Assembly: GCA_019454045.1 (NCBI GenBank)
Contig: SKCR01047718.1
Coordinates: 1 to 64,000, forward strand
Direction of reading: 5' to 3'
Source of the DNA: Zanthoxylum bungeanum
Taxonomy: Eukaryota > Streptophyta > Magnoliopsida > Sapindales > Rutaceae
Length of the DNA stretch: 64,000 bases
Numbering within the stretch: the stretch's first letter is position 1; each line of letters opens with the position of its first letter. Both the position numbers and the translations under genes were made by a program. Under the pieces are notes generated by a model. The model was given only the letters and a program-made list of their open reading frames with translations. It did not search any database and had not been told where the DNA came from. Positions 34,411-46,041 of this stretch are shown piece by piece.

Positions 34411-35943
34411 TTGAAAATTTTAGTTGATGTAGTATGTTATATATGTTACATGCATCTCATGCGCCTAATACATACATATATCATGTTAACACCCTTTATG
34501 TCTCAAAAAGACATCATAGATACCGTTTGGGTTAGAGAAGGGACAAGGCTCATTAAAAGAACAGTAACAGTCATGAGTGAATCTGGTAATGAGGTATCCC
34601 GTATGGATCAGTTAGAGAACGGTATCGCCAAGGTCACTGAACAGTTGCAAGCTCTGACTACTGCTATGGCTGGTATAGCTGGGTCTCGTGTCGGGGTTAG
34701 TTCCGAGGATGTGAGGCAAGAGGAACCTCCGAACATATTGGGGGATGATATCCCCACTTTTGATGATGATATGGCAGAGTATGCAGCATGCAGAGCATCT
34801 GGGTCTCAGGCAGAGTTACAGAAACTTCAGGATCAGGTTGAGTCAGTTACCCGCAAGATGAGGGGTAAGAATGTGGATTTGCTGGATTATGACACACTGA
34901 CTTTCGAGGAACAGTTGCCGGCACAGTTCAAGATGTCTGATATGGCTAAGTTTAATGGGAATGGGGATCCAAGGGTGCATCTCCGACAGTTTGTATCAGT
35001 CATGAGTTCAGTTGGCCTGTCTCAGCGCCAAGTGCAGAAGATGTTTGGAATGTCGCTCGAGGGAGCTCCCGTGGTATGGTACCACGGTTTGGAGAAGAAA
35101 GTGAAGGAAGATTGGAGGGAGTTGGCTGATGCCTTCCTGAAGCAGTATGTCACTGACCTAGAGATCGACCTGTCACTCCGTGATCTGGAGAATGTCAAGC
35201 AAAAATTGGAGGAGAGTTTTAAGGAGTATGTGGACCGATGGAGAGGTAAGTTGTTGAAAATGCAGACTAGGCCTTCGGAGAAGGACCAGATTAAAATGAT
35301 TATCAAGGGCACCAAGCCCTCCATTTACAGCAAGTTGAGGAGGATGACCTCCATGATTACAGACTTTCGGCAGTTGAGGGAAACTGTCATGGATATTGAG
35401 GAAGAAGAGGCTGAGAATAGAAAATTCTATGGTCTGAACAGGAGGCCCATTGGGGGAACATCGGGAACAAAGCCCGTTTCTGCTGAGATTGCTGCTATCC
35501 GGAACCGAAGATTTTCCAACTTGGGAAGACCCCTGTCAAAGGTGCTAGAGAAACTGAAGAGGTAAGGGCTCTTAAAACCCTTGGAAGCCAAACCATTACC
35601 CAATCCCCTACCATCACATTATAACCTAAGCCTTTACTGTCACTTTCACCAACAAAAGGGCCATGACACTGACAATTGCGCCCGACTCCGCCATGAAATC
35701 CAAGACCTGATAGACTCCAAGAAAATACCTGACCCAGAAACAGAACAGCCTGACACACACAGAAACCCCTTACCCAATTACCGTGCCGTACCACCGCCAG
35801 CCTATATGATCAATTCTGGCCTCCCAGAAGACCTTGTCCTAAAATCCTTTCACCCTCAAGCCTTTTGCCTGGGAATATGGGATAGTACTAGTGAAGATGA
35901 GACTGAGCAGGGGAAAAATTTTGGCTTGATTTCTCTGCAGTGA
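34411..35943 (+). pseudogene. Tat gag
   Basis: Capsid/nucleocapsid polyprotein. The open frame starts at 34411, but the true start may be the ATG at 34498 or 34573 (MSESGNEVSRMDQ). The capsid core has KFNGNGDPRVHLRQFVS, GAPVVWYHGLEKKVKEDW and SIYSKLRRM. An in-frame TAA (35563-35565) precedes the nucleocapsid part (35581-35943), which has CHFHQQKGHDTDNC, a C-x2-H-x4-H-x4-C knuckle of Tat type, and HEIQDLIDSKKIPDPE. A frame change at about 35938-35943 leads into the protease frame. One stop and one shift separate gag from pol. Confidence 0.9.
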
Positions 35944-36772
35944 CGAGGAAGAAGTAAGGGGAATGACGCGCAGTGGTCGTTTTTACAATGATATGGCAGA
36001 TAAGGGTAAAGAAGTTTTGACAGATGGTTGATAAGTGGTTGAGACTGCAGAAAATACTGAGGGAGATTTAGTGCTGAGACAATTGAGGAAGACTAGAGCA
36101 CAAGTGAGTATCTGGGAACTGTTATGTGCATCTCGGGAGCATAGGCAAGCCATGGTTGAGGCCTTGAGCAAGATTTTGGTACCAGAAGACGCCAACCCTG
36201 CAATGTTTGTTGGGTCGGTTCAGAAAGAAGCTTTGCATATATCTTTTTCTGAGGATGAACTCCCAGAAGAGGGGAGAAATCATAACAGGCCTCTATTTAT
36301 CAGGGCCGAGGTGAGGGGCAAGAGAACTTCATGTGTGATGGTGGATGACGGTTCATCCATCAATGTGTGCCCGCTGAAAATTCTGGCAAGATTGGGTATG
36401 AAAGCAACAGACTTGGACCCCTCCAGTATGACTATTAAGGCTTATGATGACAGTAAAAGGGGAGTTGAGGGTACCTTTGTGGCTATGGTCAAGGTAGGAC
36501 CGATTGAAGATGAAGTTGAGTTTACAGTGCTGGACATCCCAGCCACTTTTGCCTTGTTGTTGGGAAGGCCTTGGTTTCACAAACTTGGGGGCGTGCCTTC
36601 CACTTTACATCAGATGATCAAGTTCCCTTATGAGGGAGAAGTTGTTACCATCCGGGCTGAGGTAGATAATGTGGTGACTGCCTTGGAGATACAACCTTTC
36701 ACGAGGTTTCAGGTGTCAGCTACTTTTGAGGAATGGGTGGATCCTAGGGTGGCTAGGATCATGAAAAAATGA
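35944..36772 (+). pseudogene. Tat protease region
   Basis: Aspartic protease that matures the polyprotein. Frame 2 runs through GMTRSGRFYNDMADKGKEV, meets two adjacent stops (36029-36034), then is open to 36772. The active-site loop is VMVDDGSSINVCPLKIL at 36338-36388, with DDG in place of D-T/S-G, and the flap-distal part reads LLGRPWFHKLGGVPSTLHQM. It ends in a frame change in an A6 tract just before 36772, after which frame 1 continues. The DDGSS form is common in this lineage. Confidence 0.85.
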
Positions 36773-37496
36773 AGTTTGAACCGGGTGAAGGTTCAAGATT
36801 GCCAGATTTTAGAGGACACACTACTCGGAAAGGTTTGGGGTACAAATCTGATGAAGAAAAACCGAAGGTCAAGAAAAAGGGCCTGAAACTGATGGGGTGT
36901 TTTGTGAAAGCTTCAGGATATCAAGGGGAGCCTGAACCTGTGGAAGTTAATGGAATTGTGGTACCTGGTTTGAGATCTTCCAGGATATGTTGGGTAAGAA
37001 GCTGATAGTTGAAGAAATTGTGAAGAAAGAAGAAGATAATTGGGAGGAAGAACTAATGAAGTTGGAGAGCCTGACTCTGGGAGAGGATGAAAAGTCTGAG
37101 GAAGACCTGATTGCAGAGGAAGAAGTGTCTATAGATGATGAAGACATTTACCTTCCTGATTTGTTTGAATGTACTTCCGCATTATCCAATAATAAAGACA
37201 TTTCTTTTGCTTACTTACCTGAGTCATTTCCATTTACTCTGCACGAATCAAGCATATTTGATATCAGTTCGGCCAGAACTACTGCATTTAACTTGGGTAC
37301 GCTTGAGAACCCCAAAGAAATTCTGATTGCAAGTGAAGTTACCTCTGAAGAGAGGGAGAAACTAGAAGAAGTGTTGGTCAGATATGCCAAAGTGTTTGCT
37401 TGGTCCTATGAGGACATGCCTGGGGTAGACAGAAACATTGCCCAACACACAATACCAACTTATCCGAATATGAGGCCGGTAAAACAGAAACTCTGA
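36769..37496 (+). pseudogene. Tat protease-RT linker
   Basis: Frame 1 (36769-37005) has KFEPGEG and KGLGYK, resembling the G-patch-like segment that follows protease in Tat elements. A shift near 36980 moves to frame 3. This has an acidic stretch (EEDNWEEELMKLE, then many Asp/Glu) and the start of RT-type sequence, AKVFAWSYEDMPGVDRNIAQ. A TGA at 37494-37496 interrupts it just before RT; it is consistent with a C-to-T change in a CpG. Confidence 0.8.
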
Positions 37497-37499
37497 CGG

Positions 37500-39053
37500 A
37501 TGAGACCAGAATTGGCTGAGAAAATCAGAGAGAAAGTTAAGAAACAGATAGATGTGGGGTTCCTAGAAGTAGTAAAGTATCCTGAGTGGTTGGCTAATAT
37601 AGTACCGGTGCCAAAGAAAGATGGGAAGGTCAAAATGTGTGTAGACTACAGAGATCTCAACAAGCCTTGTCCGAAAGATGATTTTCCTCTGCCGCATATA
37701 GATGTTCTGGTTGATAGTGCGGCTTTATCTGCTATGTATTCATTTGCAGATGGGTTTTCAGGTTACAATCAGGTTCTCATGGCCGAGGAAGACAAACACA
37801 AGACTGCATTTGTTACTGAGTGGGGTACTTATTGTTACAAGGTTATGCCATTTGGGCTTAAGAATGCGGGGGCTACCTATCAGCGGATGGCCACTACACT
37901 TTTCCACGACTTGATGCACAAAGAGATTGAGGTGTATGTGGATGACATGATGGTGAAATCAGAGACAAGAGTTGGGCATATTGAAGCACTGGAAAGGTTC
38001 CTTCAGAGAGTTGACAGATACAACCTGCTTAATCCCAAGAAATGTGTGTTTGGGGTGACATCAGGGAAATTGCTTGGTCAAACAGTGGGAATGGGCAGAA
38101 TAGAGGTAGACTCCGAAAAGATCAAGGCAATCACAGAAATGCCTGCACCGAAGACAGAAAAAGAAGTCAGAGCATTCTTGGGGAAGATTCAGTACATCAG
38201 TCGGTTCATCGCCAAGTTGACATCAGTATGTGAGCCTATCTTCAAACTGTTGAGAAAAGATCAGCCAGTGAGATGGAATAAACAGTGTCAGATAGCCTTC
38301 GACAAAATCAGAGAATACTTGATAAAGCCTCCTGTATTGAAGCCTCTGAGACCGGGCAGACCTTTGATATTGTATTTGGCTATAGAATCAGAAGCACTGG
38401 GGGCAATGATGGTACAGGCAGATGACACAGGGGTAGAACATGCAGTCTATTATCTGAGTAAGAAGATGCTCCCGTATGAGGCTCGATATCAGAAAGTTGA
38501 GAATATTTGTCTTGCAGTGGTATGGGCTTCCAGAAAATTGTGGCATTATTTCCAGTCATACAAGATCCAGATAGTGGCCAAGGAAAATCCTCTGGAATAT
38601 CTTCATTTGGTGCCTTCACTAGTGGGAAAATTTGGCAGATGGTTGGTATTGCTGACAGAGTTTGAAATTGAGTATCTCACCTCCAAAGTGATCAAAGGGC
38701 GAGCAGTAGCAGAGTTTCTGGCACTACAACCTGTTGAGGGGGATCAGTATAAGTTTGAATTTCCAGACGAAGAGATCCAAGCAATAACAGTTCAGAGATG
38801 GAAGATGTACTTTGACGGAGCAATGAATTACAAGGGAGCCGGAATTGGGATCGTGATAGTGACCCCCGAGGGAGAGACTTTACCTTTGGCCAAGAGGTTG
38901 ACATTCAGAGTGACTAATAACATGGCCAAGTATGAAGCATGTGCTTTCGGTTTGACAGCATTGACAGCCTTGAAGGCCGGGAGTATGGAAGTCTACGGAG
39001 ATTCTATGTTGGTAGTCCAGCAGATGCGAGGAGATTGGGAATTGAAAGAATAA
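37500..39053 (+). pseudogene. Tat reverse transcriptase, RNase H and second RNase H
   Basis: One open frame of 517 codons. RT (residues about 1-240) has PVPKKDGKVKMCVDYRDLNK, FADGFSGYNQ, FGLKNAGATYQR and YVDD at residues 146-149. The first RNase H (about 280-420) is degenerate: the first catalytic Asp is missing at YLAIESEALGAMM. The second, archaeal-type RNase H begins at WKMYFDGA and keeps Asp, Glu (NMAKYEAC) and Asp (YGDSML); its last Asp (MADALA) lies beyond the TAA at 39051-39053. Loss of the first and gain of the second RNase H is known for Tat. Same frame as integrase. Confidence 0.92.
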
Positions 39054-39056
39054 CGG

Positions 39057-40532
39057 TTGAAACCTTACCTTTTTCACCTCAGAAAGTTGGCACAAGTTAT
39101 CCCTGAGTGTAAGTTTCAGCACTTACCGAGAGAAGAGAATCAGATGGCAGATGCATTGGCTACACTTGCAGTAACTTGGGAAAATCCAGAAAAGCTAGTG
39201 ATGAGACCATTGATACTGACAACAGTGAGCAGACCTATTTATGAGATAGAAAGAATTCTGGAAGTTGAGGTCGACGATGGTAAACCTTGGTATTATGACA
39301 TTCAGAGGTATCTGGAACATGGTGAACTCCCGGAAGGGGCATGCAGAAAAGACAGAATAGCCATTCAGAAGTTAGCTTCCCAGTATATGATTTTGAAAGG
39401 GGAACTGTACAAGAGGCAAGCAAACGGTATTCAGTTGAAGTGTTTGAGAAAGGAAGAAGCCCAGCATGTAATGGAAGAAATACACGCCGGGGTATGTGGT
39501 CCACACATGAACGGGTTGAATCTAACCCGAAAGATAGTGAGACAAGGTTTTTATTGGTCAACCATAGAAACAGACTGCGCGAAGATGGTAAAGCACTGTC
39601 ATGACTGTCAAGCACACGGTAATTTGAATCACTTACCACACACAGAGTTGCACGGGTTGTCAGAGCCGTGGCCTTTCTCAGCATGGGGAATTGATATGAT
39701 TGGAGAAATTCGACCGAATACATCGAATGGACATCGCTTCATAGTAGTGGCCGTAGATTACTTCTCGAAGTGGGTGGAATCTGAATCATTCTGTAATGTT
39801 ACAGCAAAACAGATGGCAAAGTTTATAGCTCGGAACATCATTTGTCGGTATGGTATGTCGCATCATGTAGTGACGGACAACAGAGTTCAGTTTCAAGGAG
39901 AGACGAAAGCGATGATACAGAGGTACGGGATAGGCCACCACAAGTCATCACCGTACAGGCCGCAGGCAAATGGGGCAGTTGAGGCAGCCAACAAGACAAT
40001 AAAGACAATTTTAGCCAATATGACAGAGAACTGTAGAGATTGGGCTGAGAAAGTACCATATGCTTTGTGGGGGTACAGAACATCAGTAAGAACGGCAACA
40101 GGGGCCACGCCTTACTCTTTGGTCTATGGAATGGAAGCAGTGTTACCAGTGGAAGTGGAAATACAGTCTATGAGGGTCTTAGCAGAAGCAGAATTATCGG
40201 AACTAGAATGGGCCGCACAGAGGTTTGATCAGTTAGCACTGCTGGATGAGAGGAGAACAAATTCTTTGTATCACATGCAGTTGTATCAAAAGATACTAGC
40301 CCGGGCATTCAACAAGAAAGTGCGTCCTACCAAGATCAGAAAAGGTGATTTGGTACTTAAGCAGTCGAGGCCGTCGACGACAGATCCGAGAGGAAAATTC
40401 AGACCTAACTGGGAAGGACCTTACATAGTTCAGAAGGTAATGGGAAATGGGGCAGTGAAGTTATCAGACTTGGAAGGAAACGAGTTCACCGAGCCGATCA
40501 ATATGGACAGATTGAAGCAGTACTTTGCCTGA
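39057..40532 (+). pseudogene. Tat integrase with end of second RNase H
   Basis: 491 codons in the RT frame. Residues 1-45 finish the second RNase H (REENQMADALATLA). The zinc finger is HAGVCGPHMN ... KHCHDCQAH. The catalytic core has Asp213 (WGIDMIG), Asp274 (VVTDNRVQF) and Glu309 (NGAVEAAN), with 34 residues between the last two. The Gly usual after DN is Arg here. The C-terminal part has GYRTSVRTATGATPYSLVYG, IRKGDLVLKQSRPSTTDPRG and KFRPNWEGPYIV, and there is no chromodomain. The frame reaches a natural end at 40532; only the upstream stop separates it from RT. Confidence 0.92.
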
Positions 40533-41004
40533 GGGAGAAAGGACCGAGCAGTCACCAAGGGAATTGGCAGAAGACCTAACCCAACGGAGTAGGAAAATCA
40601 TTCATGCATACACGTAACATTGCATTCTTTCCGTGTTTGTTTTTGTTTTGTGTTCGCAGGTTCGAAGAAAAGAGAAAGCGGCATAAATGAGCCAAACAGC
40701 GTCAACGCAATCTCAGTTTTGGGAATGAGTCCCAAGGGGCGAGGCCCACATCAGTATCAGTCTAGGGGCGAGGCCCACATCAGCATCAGTTTAGGGCGAG
40801 GCCCACGTCAGTATCAGTCTGGGGTGAGGCCCACATTAGTATCAGCTTATGGGCGAGGCCCACTTTGTCAGCGGTGTTGGGTCGAGGTGCCCCCATTGTC
40901 GATTGTAGTTCCGGGATGCGTCCCAGGGTCGAGGTGCCCACTACATCATCAGTTTGAGGGCGAGGTCCCTATTGTCAGCGGTGTTGGGCCGAGGTGCCCC
41001 CGTT
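40533..41004 (+). other. Tat 3' non-coding region with tandem array
   Basis: After integrase, about 470 bp without a gene. From 40733 to 41000 about five 28-29-bp units with core GGGGCGAGGCCCAC and CAGTATCAG are followed by three diverged ones (GTCGAGGTGCCC). No polypurine tract next to an LTR start is present: the array runs straight into internal LTR sequence at 41005. So the tract and the first 1.5 kb of the LTR are deleted. Confidence 0.8.
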
Positions 41005-42850
41005 GTCGGATGGAAACCCGGACATAAATTTCATAGCCGATTCCGAATGGACGGTAGTATGATCTGTACTCGGGATACAACTCCACGTACCGCTTGAGTA
41101 AATGACACTTTCTTTTGTCTTATATTGCTTTGATTTATTTATTTTTCGTCATTTGAATTCTGCATGTTACTTTTGTATGCATGATTCAATCGAGCGCATG
41201 GGCTTAATAAGTACGATGAAAGGTCCCCTATTTGGAGGGGTTAAAATCCTTTACCACGATGCTTTGTCGCGCCGGTTGATGTGTGTTCGGTTGAATTTAA
41301 GAAATTTTCAATCGGACATACTAAGTTTGATATTATTGTCTTTATTCTTTGTATGCATGATACGATCGAGTGCATGGGCTTAGTAAGTCGGATTAAGGGT
41401 CCCCTATTTGGAGGGGTTAAAACCATTTACCACGATGCTTTACCACATCGATTGGTGTATACTCGACTGGATGCGAGATGAGTTCAATCGGATACGTGAG
41501 GTCCCACATTGTGGATTTGTTTGTCTATGAATGTGTTGCATGCATCAGGTCAGGTTCCGTTCGAACGCGTTCTCAAACACCACACGAACGTGAACCTTCT
41601 GTTTACCGTTCGAACGCATTCTCAAATGCTACGCGAACACGCACGCATTTTCTTAGTTTCATCATGCATCAGGTCTGGTTCTGTTCGAACGCGTTCTCGA
41701 ACGCTATACGAACGTGAACCTTCTGTTTACCATTCGAACGCGTTCTCAAACGCTACGCGAACGCGCACGCATTTTCTTAGTGTTTCATGCATCGGGTCTG
41801 GCTCCATTCGAACGCATTCTCAAACGCTATACGAACACGAACCTTTTGTTTACCGTTCGAACGCGTTCTCGAACGCTACACGAACGCGCACCCACTGAAC
41901 TAAGTCATTTTCATCAGATTTCATACATAATTGTTCCTAGTAGCTATCCCTTCGTATGATGAATCTGATTGCTTCTCTGTATTACGCAAGATTGTGTAGG
42001 TGTCATTCATCTGTATTCCCCACATGTATGAGTACAATGTGTTTAACGTATTACAATTCATGTATCCATGTCGTGATAGCATTTGAGTATTATTTCTTGT
42101 GGTATATCGGATGGAAACCCAGACATAAATTCCGTAGCCGATTCCGAATGGACGGTAGTGCGGTCTGTACTTGGGATACAATTCCACGTACCACTTGGAA
42201 AAGTGCTCACATGTGTGCTTGTGTCCATATTAGTTATCTTCTTTTGCACCACGTCATAGCATGCTCACTTTAATGCCTAATTGCATCCTTAAGTGTCTTT
42301 TTGCATTATATACTTAGTTGACTCTATTATTTGTGCATGGACATGTAATGGCTATTTGTTTATGATATGTCTATGAAATCACATGTTCGCCATCATTTGA
42401 TTCGCCTTTATGTGTGCTTGTGTGGTTAGTGTGTGTTTGTGTTTCCATGAATACAATATGCCAATGAAGTTGTATGTTCGTTGCTACTTTGATGTACTTT
42501 CAAGCATGCAATCTTAGATGTGAAATATATGCAAATTTAGGTGTAAGTTTTATTTTTTTGCATGTGAACTTAGAAGTATGATACTCTTGGAAATAAGTGT
42601 TATTTAAGCTTGATTAAATTATTACACAAATCCTTTCATTACAAGTGACATAAGTAAGGGACCATTCCGAACCCAACGGTTTGAGGTCTTCCCTTGCGAG
42701 GGGTGAGTGCGGCCTTAAATCTCATTTTCCCGGTTCATACCGGGAGGCGACTCCATTATTCTCCGATTTAGTCCCCCGTGGCTACTCCGTACTCCCAACC
42801 GGGCCGCGAGCCCGGGACAGCATGCGTCGTCCAGTTTCTGTGTTCCCACA
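41005..42850 (+). mobile_element. 3' LTR of Tat element, 5'-truncated
   Basis: Begins at CGGATGGAAACCC, equal to position 31647 of the left LTR, and runs to TGTTCCCACA before CTCAC. Identity to the left LTR is high. The right copy has about 100 bp (around 41275-41370) that the left copy lost between two short repeats. The 124-bp array (41554, 41678, 41801) is retained. Frames up to 129 codons over the array are repeat translations. Confidence 0.9.
41554..41898 (+). repeat. 124-bp tandem repeat in Tat 3' LTR
   Basis: Same three-unit array as at 32096-32440, with identical unit lengths and a few substitutions in GTTCGAACGCGTTC blocks. Confidence 0.9.
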
Positions 42851-42855
42851 CTCAC

Positions 42856-43489
42856 TGTTTTACTCTCTCTCATATTCTTTCTCATATTTTGGGACAGAGT
42901 TTCAGGATTTAGATTTTTTAGGCTCCCCCTTGTATGGGAATCGACCCTTTTTTTATAGCATCGGGATGGGGACTGAAATGAGATGGAGAGACAGAATCCC
43001 CTCATTGTCTCCAGTGATTACCAATCAGAAGCATCAGTTACAGCTTGATATATGTCTGACCGATATATATTTTGAGATATACATCCCGCCATACATTAAT
43101 CAGTTTGTGATTACAGCTATTGAAAATCTGCATGAGCGCTGACAACTTTGATTTATGTTCGGCCAGACATTTATTTGAGTATATATCTTGCTGGACATAA
43201 TCAGGTCCCGTGATTCTAATGATTGATAATCTACACCTCTCTGACAACTGTCACATGTCTGGTCAGATGTTGGTGTATGTCTGACCGGACTTTATGGTTT
43301 GAGAGAAGGCTGGCCGGACATAGGTGATGTCCGACTTGGACTTCATGGTTCGAGAGAAGGCTGGCCGGACATATGTGATGTCTGACTTGGATGGATATTT
43401 TTCTGATTTCTTTAGAGTTTCATTCTCTTATGGTATTCAACCTTACAACTTTCCTAACTTTCAAATGGTGGCTCAATACGAGACTCATC
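42856..43489 (-). mobile_element. Athila-like LTR block, middle part
   Basis: Resumes the block interrupted by the Tat element. It contains two tandem copies of a roughly 50-bp unit around GAGAGAAGGCTGGCCGGACA (43288-43391) and several TGTCTG/CCGGACAT words. It ends in TCATC (43485-43489), the left duplication of copia B2. No coding feature. Confidence 0.6.
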
Positions 43490-43888
43490 TGTTAGGGATA
43501 TGACCTATACCAAACTTCTGGATGGGCTATATGTACATGTATTTGTAATATTTTCATTAATTAATAAAATGGAAATCTTTATTATACGTGTCTTACATAA
43601 CTTATATGTATCATCAACACTGTAATAAAGCCATTGGAGTAATAAGATGATGCCTTCCACGCCTTATGAGAACCATTACTCTTAAATGTTCCTAGTCATA
43701 GTTTTGTGAATAATCTGGGCGTTCACAAAGCGGAGAGACTAGCATGATGATATGATCTGCCCTTAAGTGGGGTAGCCGATCTCATAGGCAACTAGTGGAG
43801 ATCCGTCCGCTTGGTGTATCACATGGATGCATGAGTTGCTCATGTCCATCGAACTGACCGCCGAAAGTTTTCATAGGAGTGTTTATCC
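43490..43888 (+). mobile_element. 5' LTR-B of B2, left part
   Basis: TGTTAGGGATATGACC start; collinear with 60078-60472. It ends with TATCC (43884-43888), the left duplication of the LTR-A element that interrupts it. Confidence 0.92.
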
Positions 43889-46030
43889 TGTTGAGTGCAA
43901 ATCAAGTCCCAAGATCAACAAATCAAGCGTAAAAAACGAGTATGAACACAACAAAGGAGGTGCGGAATATACTCACATTGAATTCGGTTTTGATGAAATG
44001 AACACAAGTTGCGTTTTTGCTTCCTCCAGGCTCACGGAAACAGCTCTCCAAGGCAGTGGGCTGCTCGGTTTGGACTGGTTTGGTTCCTCCAAGAATCGGC
44101 CATGCATGGACTCCATTGAAGCTCAAAGCTTCAAGCTCCAAAAATTAAATCCAAGCTCATGAAGACACTTCCCTATCACCTATGTATCACTCATGGTGTG
44201 CTAGCACTAAGTCTTCTTCAATTTTGCTTCTCAAAAATCGGTGAAACCAGAAAATATTTTAAGCAAAATCGACAGTGAAGCGTGAGTGAAGAAGAGGAGA
44301 GGAAAAGAGAGGGAAAATGAGAGATCGTATCTTGCATTAGAGAGAGAGAAAAGATTTAATATATATATTTATTTCATTTACCAAGTAAATTAAATAAAAC
44401 ATATATATTACTTTTATTCAAAAGTCAAAAAATAAAAGCAATAAAGCTTTCCATCATTTCTACTTTTTACTTTAAGTCACATCACATCACTTTACTAAAT
44501 TGACATGTTGTCAAGTCACATCACTCAAAGTGACAATTGATTTGACGCATGATGTGACAAATGATTTGACGCTTGATGTGACTCGTGTGCCGCGCTTGAA
44601 TTCGAAATGCGAATGCGCTCGCAATCACTCTCGGGCTCGGGTTCATAATTCCAAATTAACGAATTTTCCGTCGCGTCGTAATTAAATGATTACGCCTAGC
44701 GAAATCACTATTCACGTCGCTAACGAATTAATTCTAAATTAATTCGTTCGCCCGAATTAAAATCTAATTTTAATTCGCGTCAAAATCCAATTTCTTATAA
44801 TATATCGAATATATTATTTTATCGATTAATTCCAAATTAATCGTTCTCTCTCTTTAATTATATTTTATCCCAGATAAAATATCTCCACAATTAATCCCAG
44901 ATTAATTTTCTCTCTCATCGAATTAATCCCAGATTAATTCTATCTCTCTCTTCTAATTAATCCCAGATTAATCAAATACGAGTCATACGTCATCGGTGAA
45001 TCTTCAGGAACCGACCCATGAGATCTCCGGATATGTTGGCAGTAAATACGATCGTCGGACTGTCCGAACACGTAAGTACCTTGTACTATGTTTATACCGA
45101 TTTACAAGACAAGGTTGGCTTCTAGCAAAGCGCCATGCCTACCCAATTCTCCAGAAATATTCTTACAGGAATATTTAGATCTGTATCAAGCGTAGTATAC
45201 CGTAGTATTGTGTATATCGACCCCAGTATCGGATAGTCACATGCTAGGGCTGGGACTGGATAAGTGTCTGCCCCGTCCGAAAGCACATGTCGGATGTCTG
45301 GTAACATAGTCTATAATCGGACATTTATGACCTGGTCACAATATCCCGATTGGTTGCGCAACACTTAAGAGCACTAGTACCGTATCCAGCGTGACATCAT
45401 CTCCAATATGACTGAGTGAAGTGATACTTTCATCTTGACATCACACCCAATACACTACGACTCTCTGATAAACCCAGAAGTGGTGTACACAGAACCGGTT
45501 AAAGCCCTTGTACCACCAAGACCAAAGTCTACCGATTACCGTAAGTATTAGCGATGTAAGTCTCAGGTTAAGACTATACACACCTACCTGATTTCGGCCT
45601 CCCATAGACACATAGTTATAATACCAAGGGATTCCGAGGGGTCTATCCAGAGCGAAGCTGTTTCCCGTACCATCGGTGAAAACACGACCTCCTATCGCAC
45701 TTGCATAAGTATCCAACACTTATATATATGAGAACTAGGCCGTTGTGCCCTCACAACACGCACAAGTGCAATACTAGCCTATTCCGCATTATCGATGTCC
45801 AGTCTCGATAATACTCCGGCTAGGGATATTTAATGATTAATCCTTCGTGGACTGATACTGTCTCATATCATCTCAATCCAGGAACTAATCATATGGACCT
45901 CTCTTCATTTATACATTTATGGTGATTTAATCACAAATGATGAGAGTGCAATTTCCTTGTCACATAGTTAATTTGTACAACAACACCGTGATCTGTACAA
46001 ATAGTGACGCTATGGGTCATATTATCAACA
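43889..46030 (-). mobile_element. LTR-A copy 1, 3' LTR, 2142 bp
   Basis: Plus strand TGTTGAGTGCAAATC to TATCAACA. Palindrome array at 44821-44974. The motif at 43971-43976 reads GTGAGT on the minus strand. Frames such as 43827-44162 recur in the other LTR (52032-52328) and are non-coding. Confidence 0.93.
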
Positions 46031-46041
46031 ATCTCCCACTT
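46031..46041 (-). other. Polypurine tract of LTR-A copy 1
   Basis: AAGTGGGAGAT on the minus strand, directly before the 3' LTR; identical to copy 2. Confidence 0.85.

Larger units (their letters stand above)
30102..42850 (+). mobile_element. Tat-lineage Ty3/gypsy element, 12.7 kb, nearly full length
   Basis: Bounded by CTCAC duplications (30097-30101, 42851-42855). Order: 5' LTR, tRNA-Arg primer site, leader with repeats, gag, protease, RT, RNase H, second (archaeal-type) RNase H, integrase, 3' tandem repeats, truncated 3' LTR. The second RNase H between RT and integrase defines the Tat/Ogre lineage. There is no chromodomain. Coding frames are long but carry at least three frameshifts and several stops, so the copy is recently dead. 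It inserted in an Athila-type LTR. Confidence 0.93.

Noticed and set aside
35495..35794. 99-codon minus frame opposite Tat gag
   Set aside because: A shadow of the coding gag frame on the other strand.
40620..41027. 135-codon frame after Tat integrase
   Set aside because: It translates the 28-bp GC-rich 3' array. Integrase already ends naturally at 40532.
43827..44162. 111-codon frame, repeated as 98 codons at 52032-52328
   Set aside because: Conserved only because both are LTRs of the same recent element. The frame crosses the insertion boundary at 43889, and it is in the LTR-A leader region with no protein signature.
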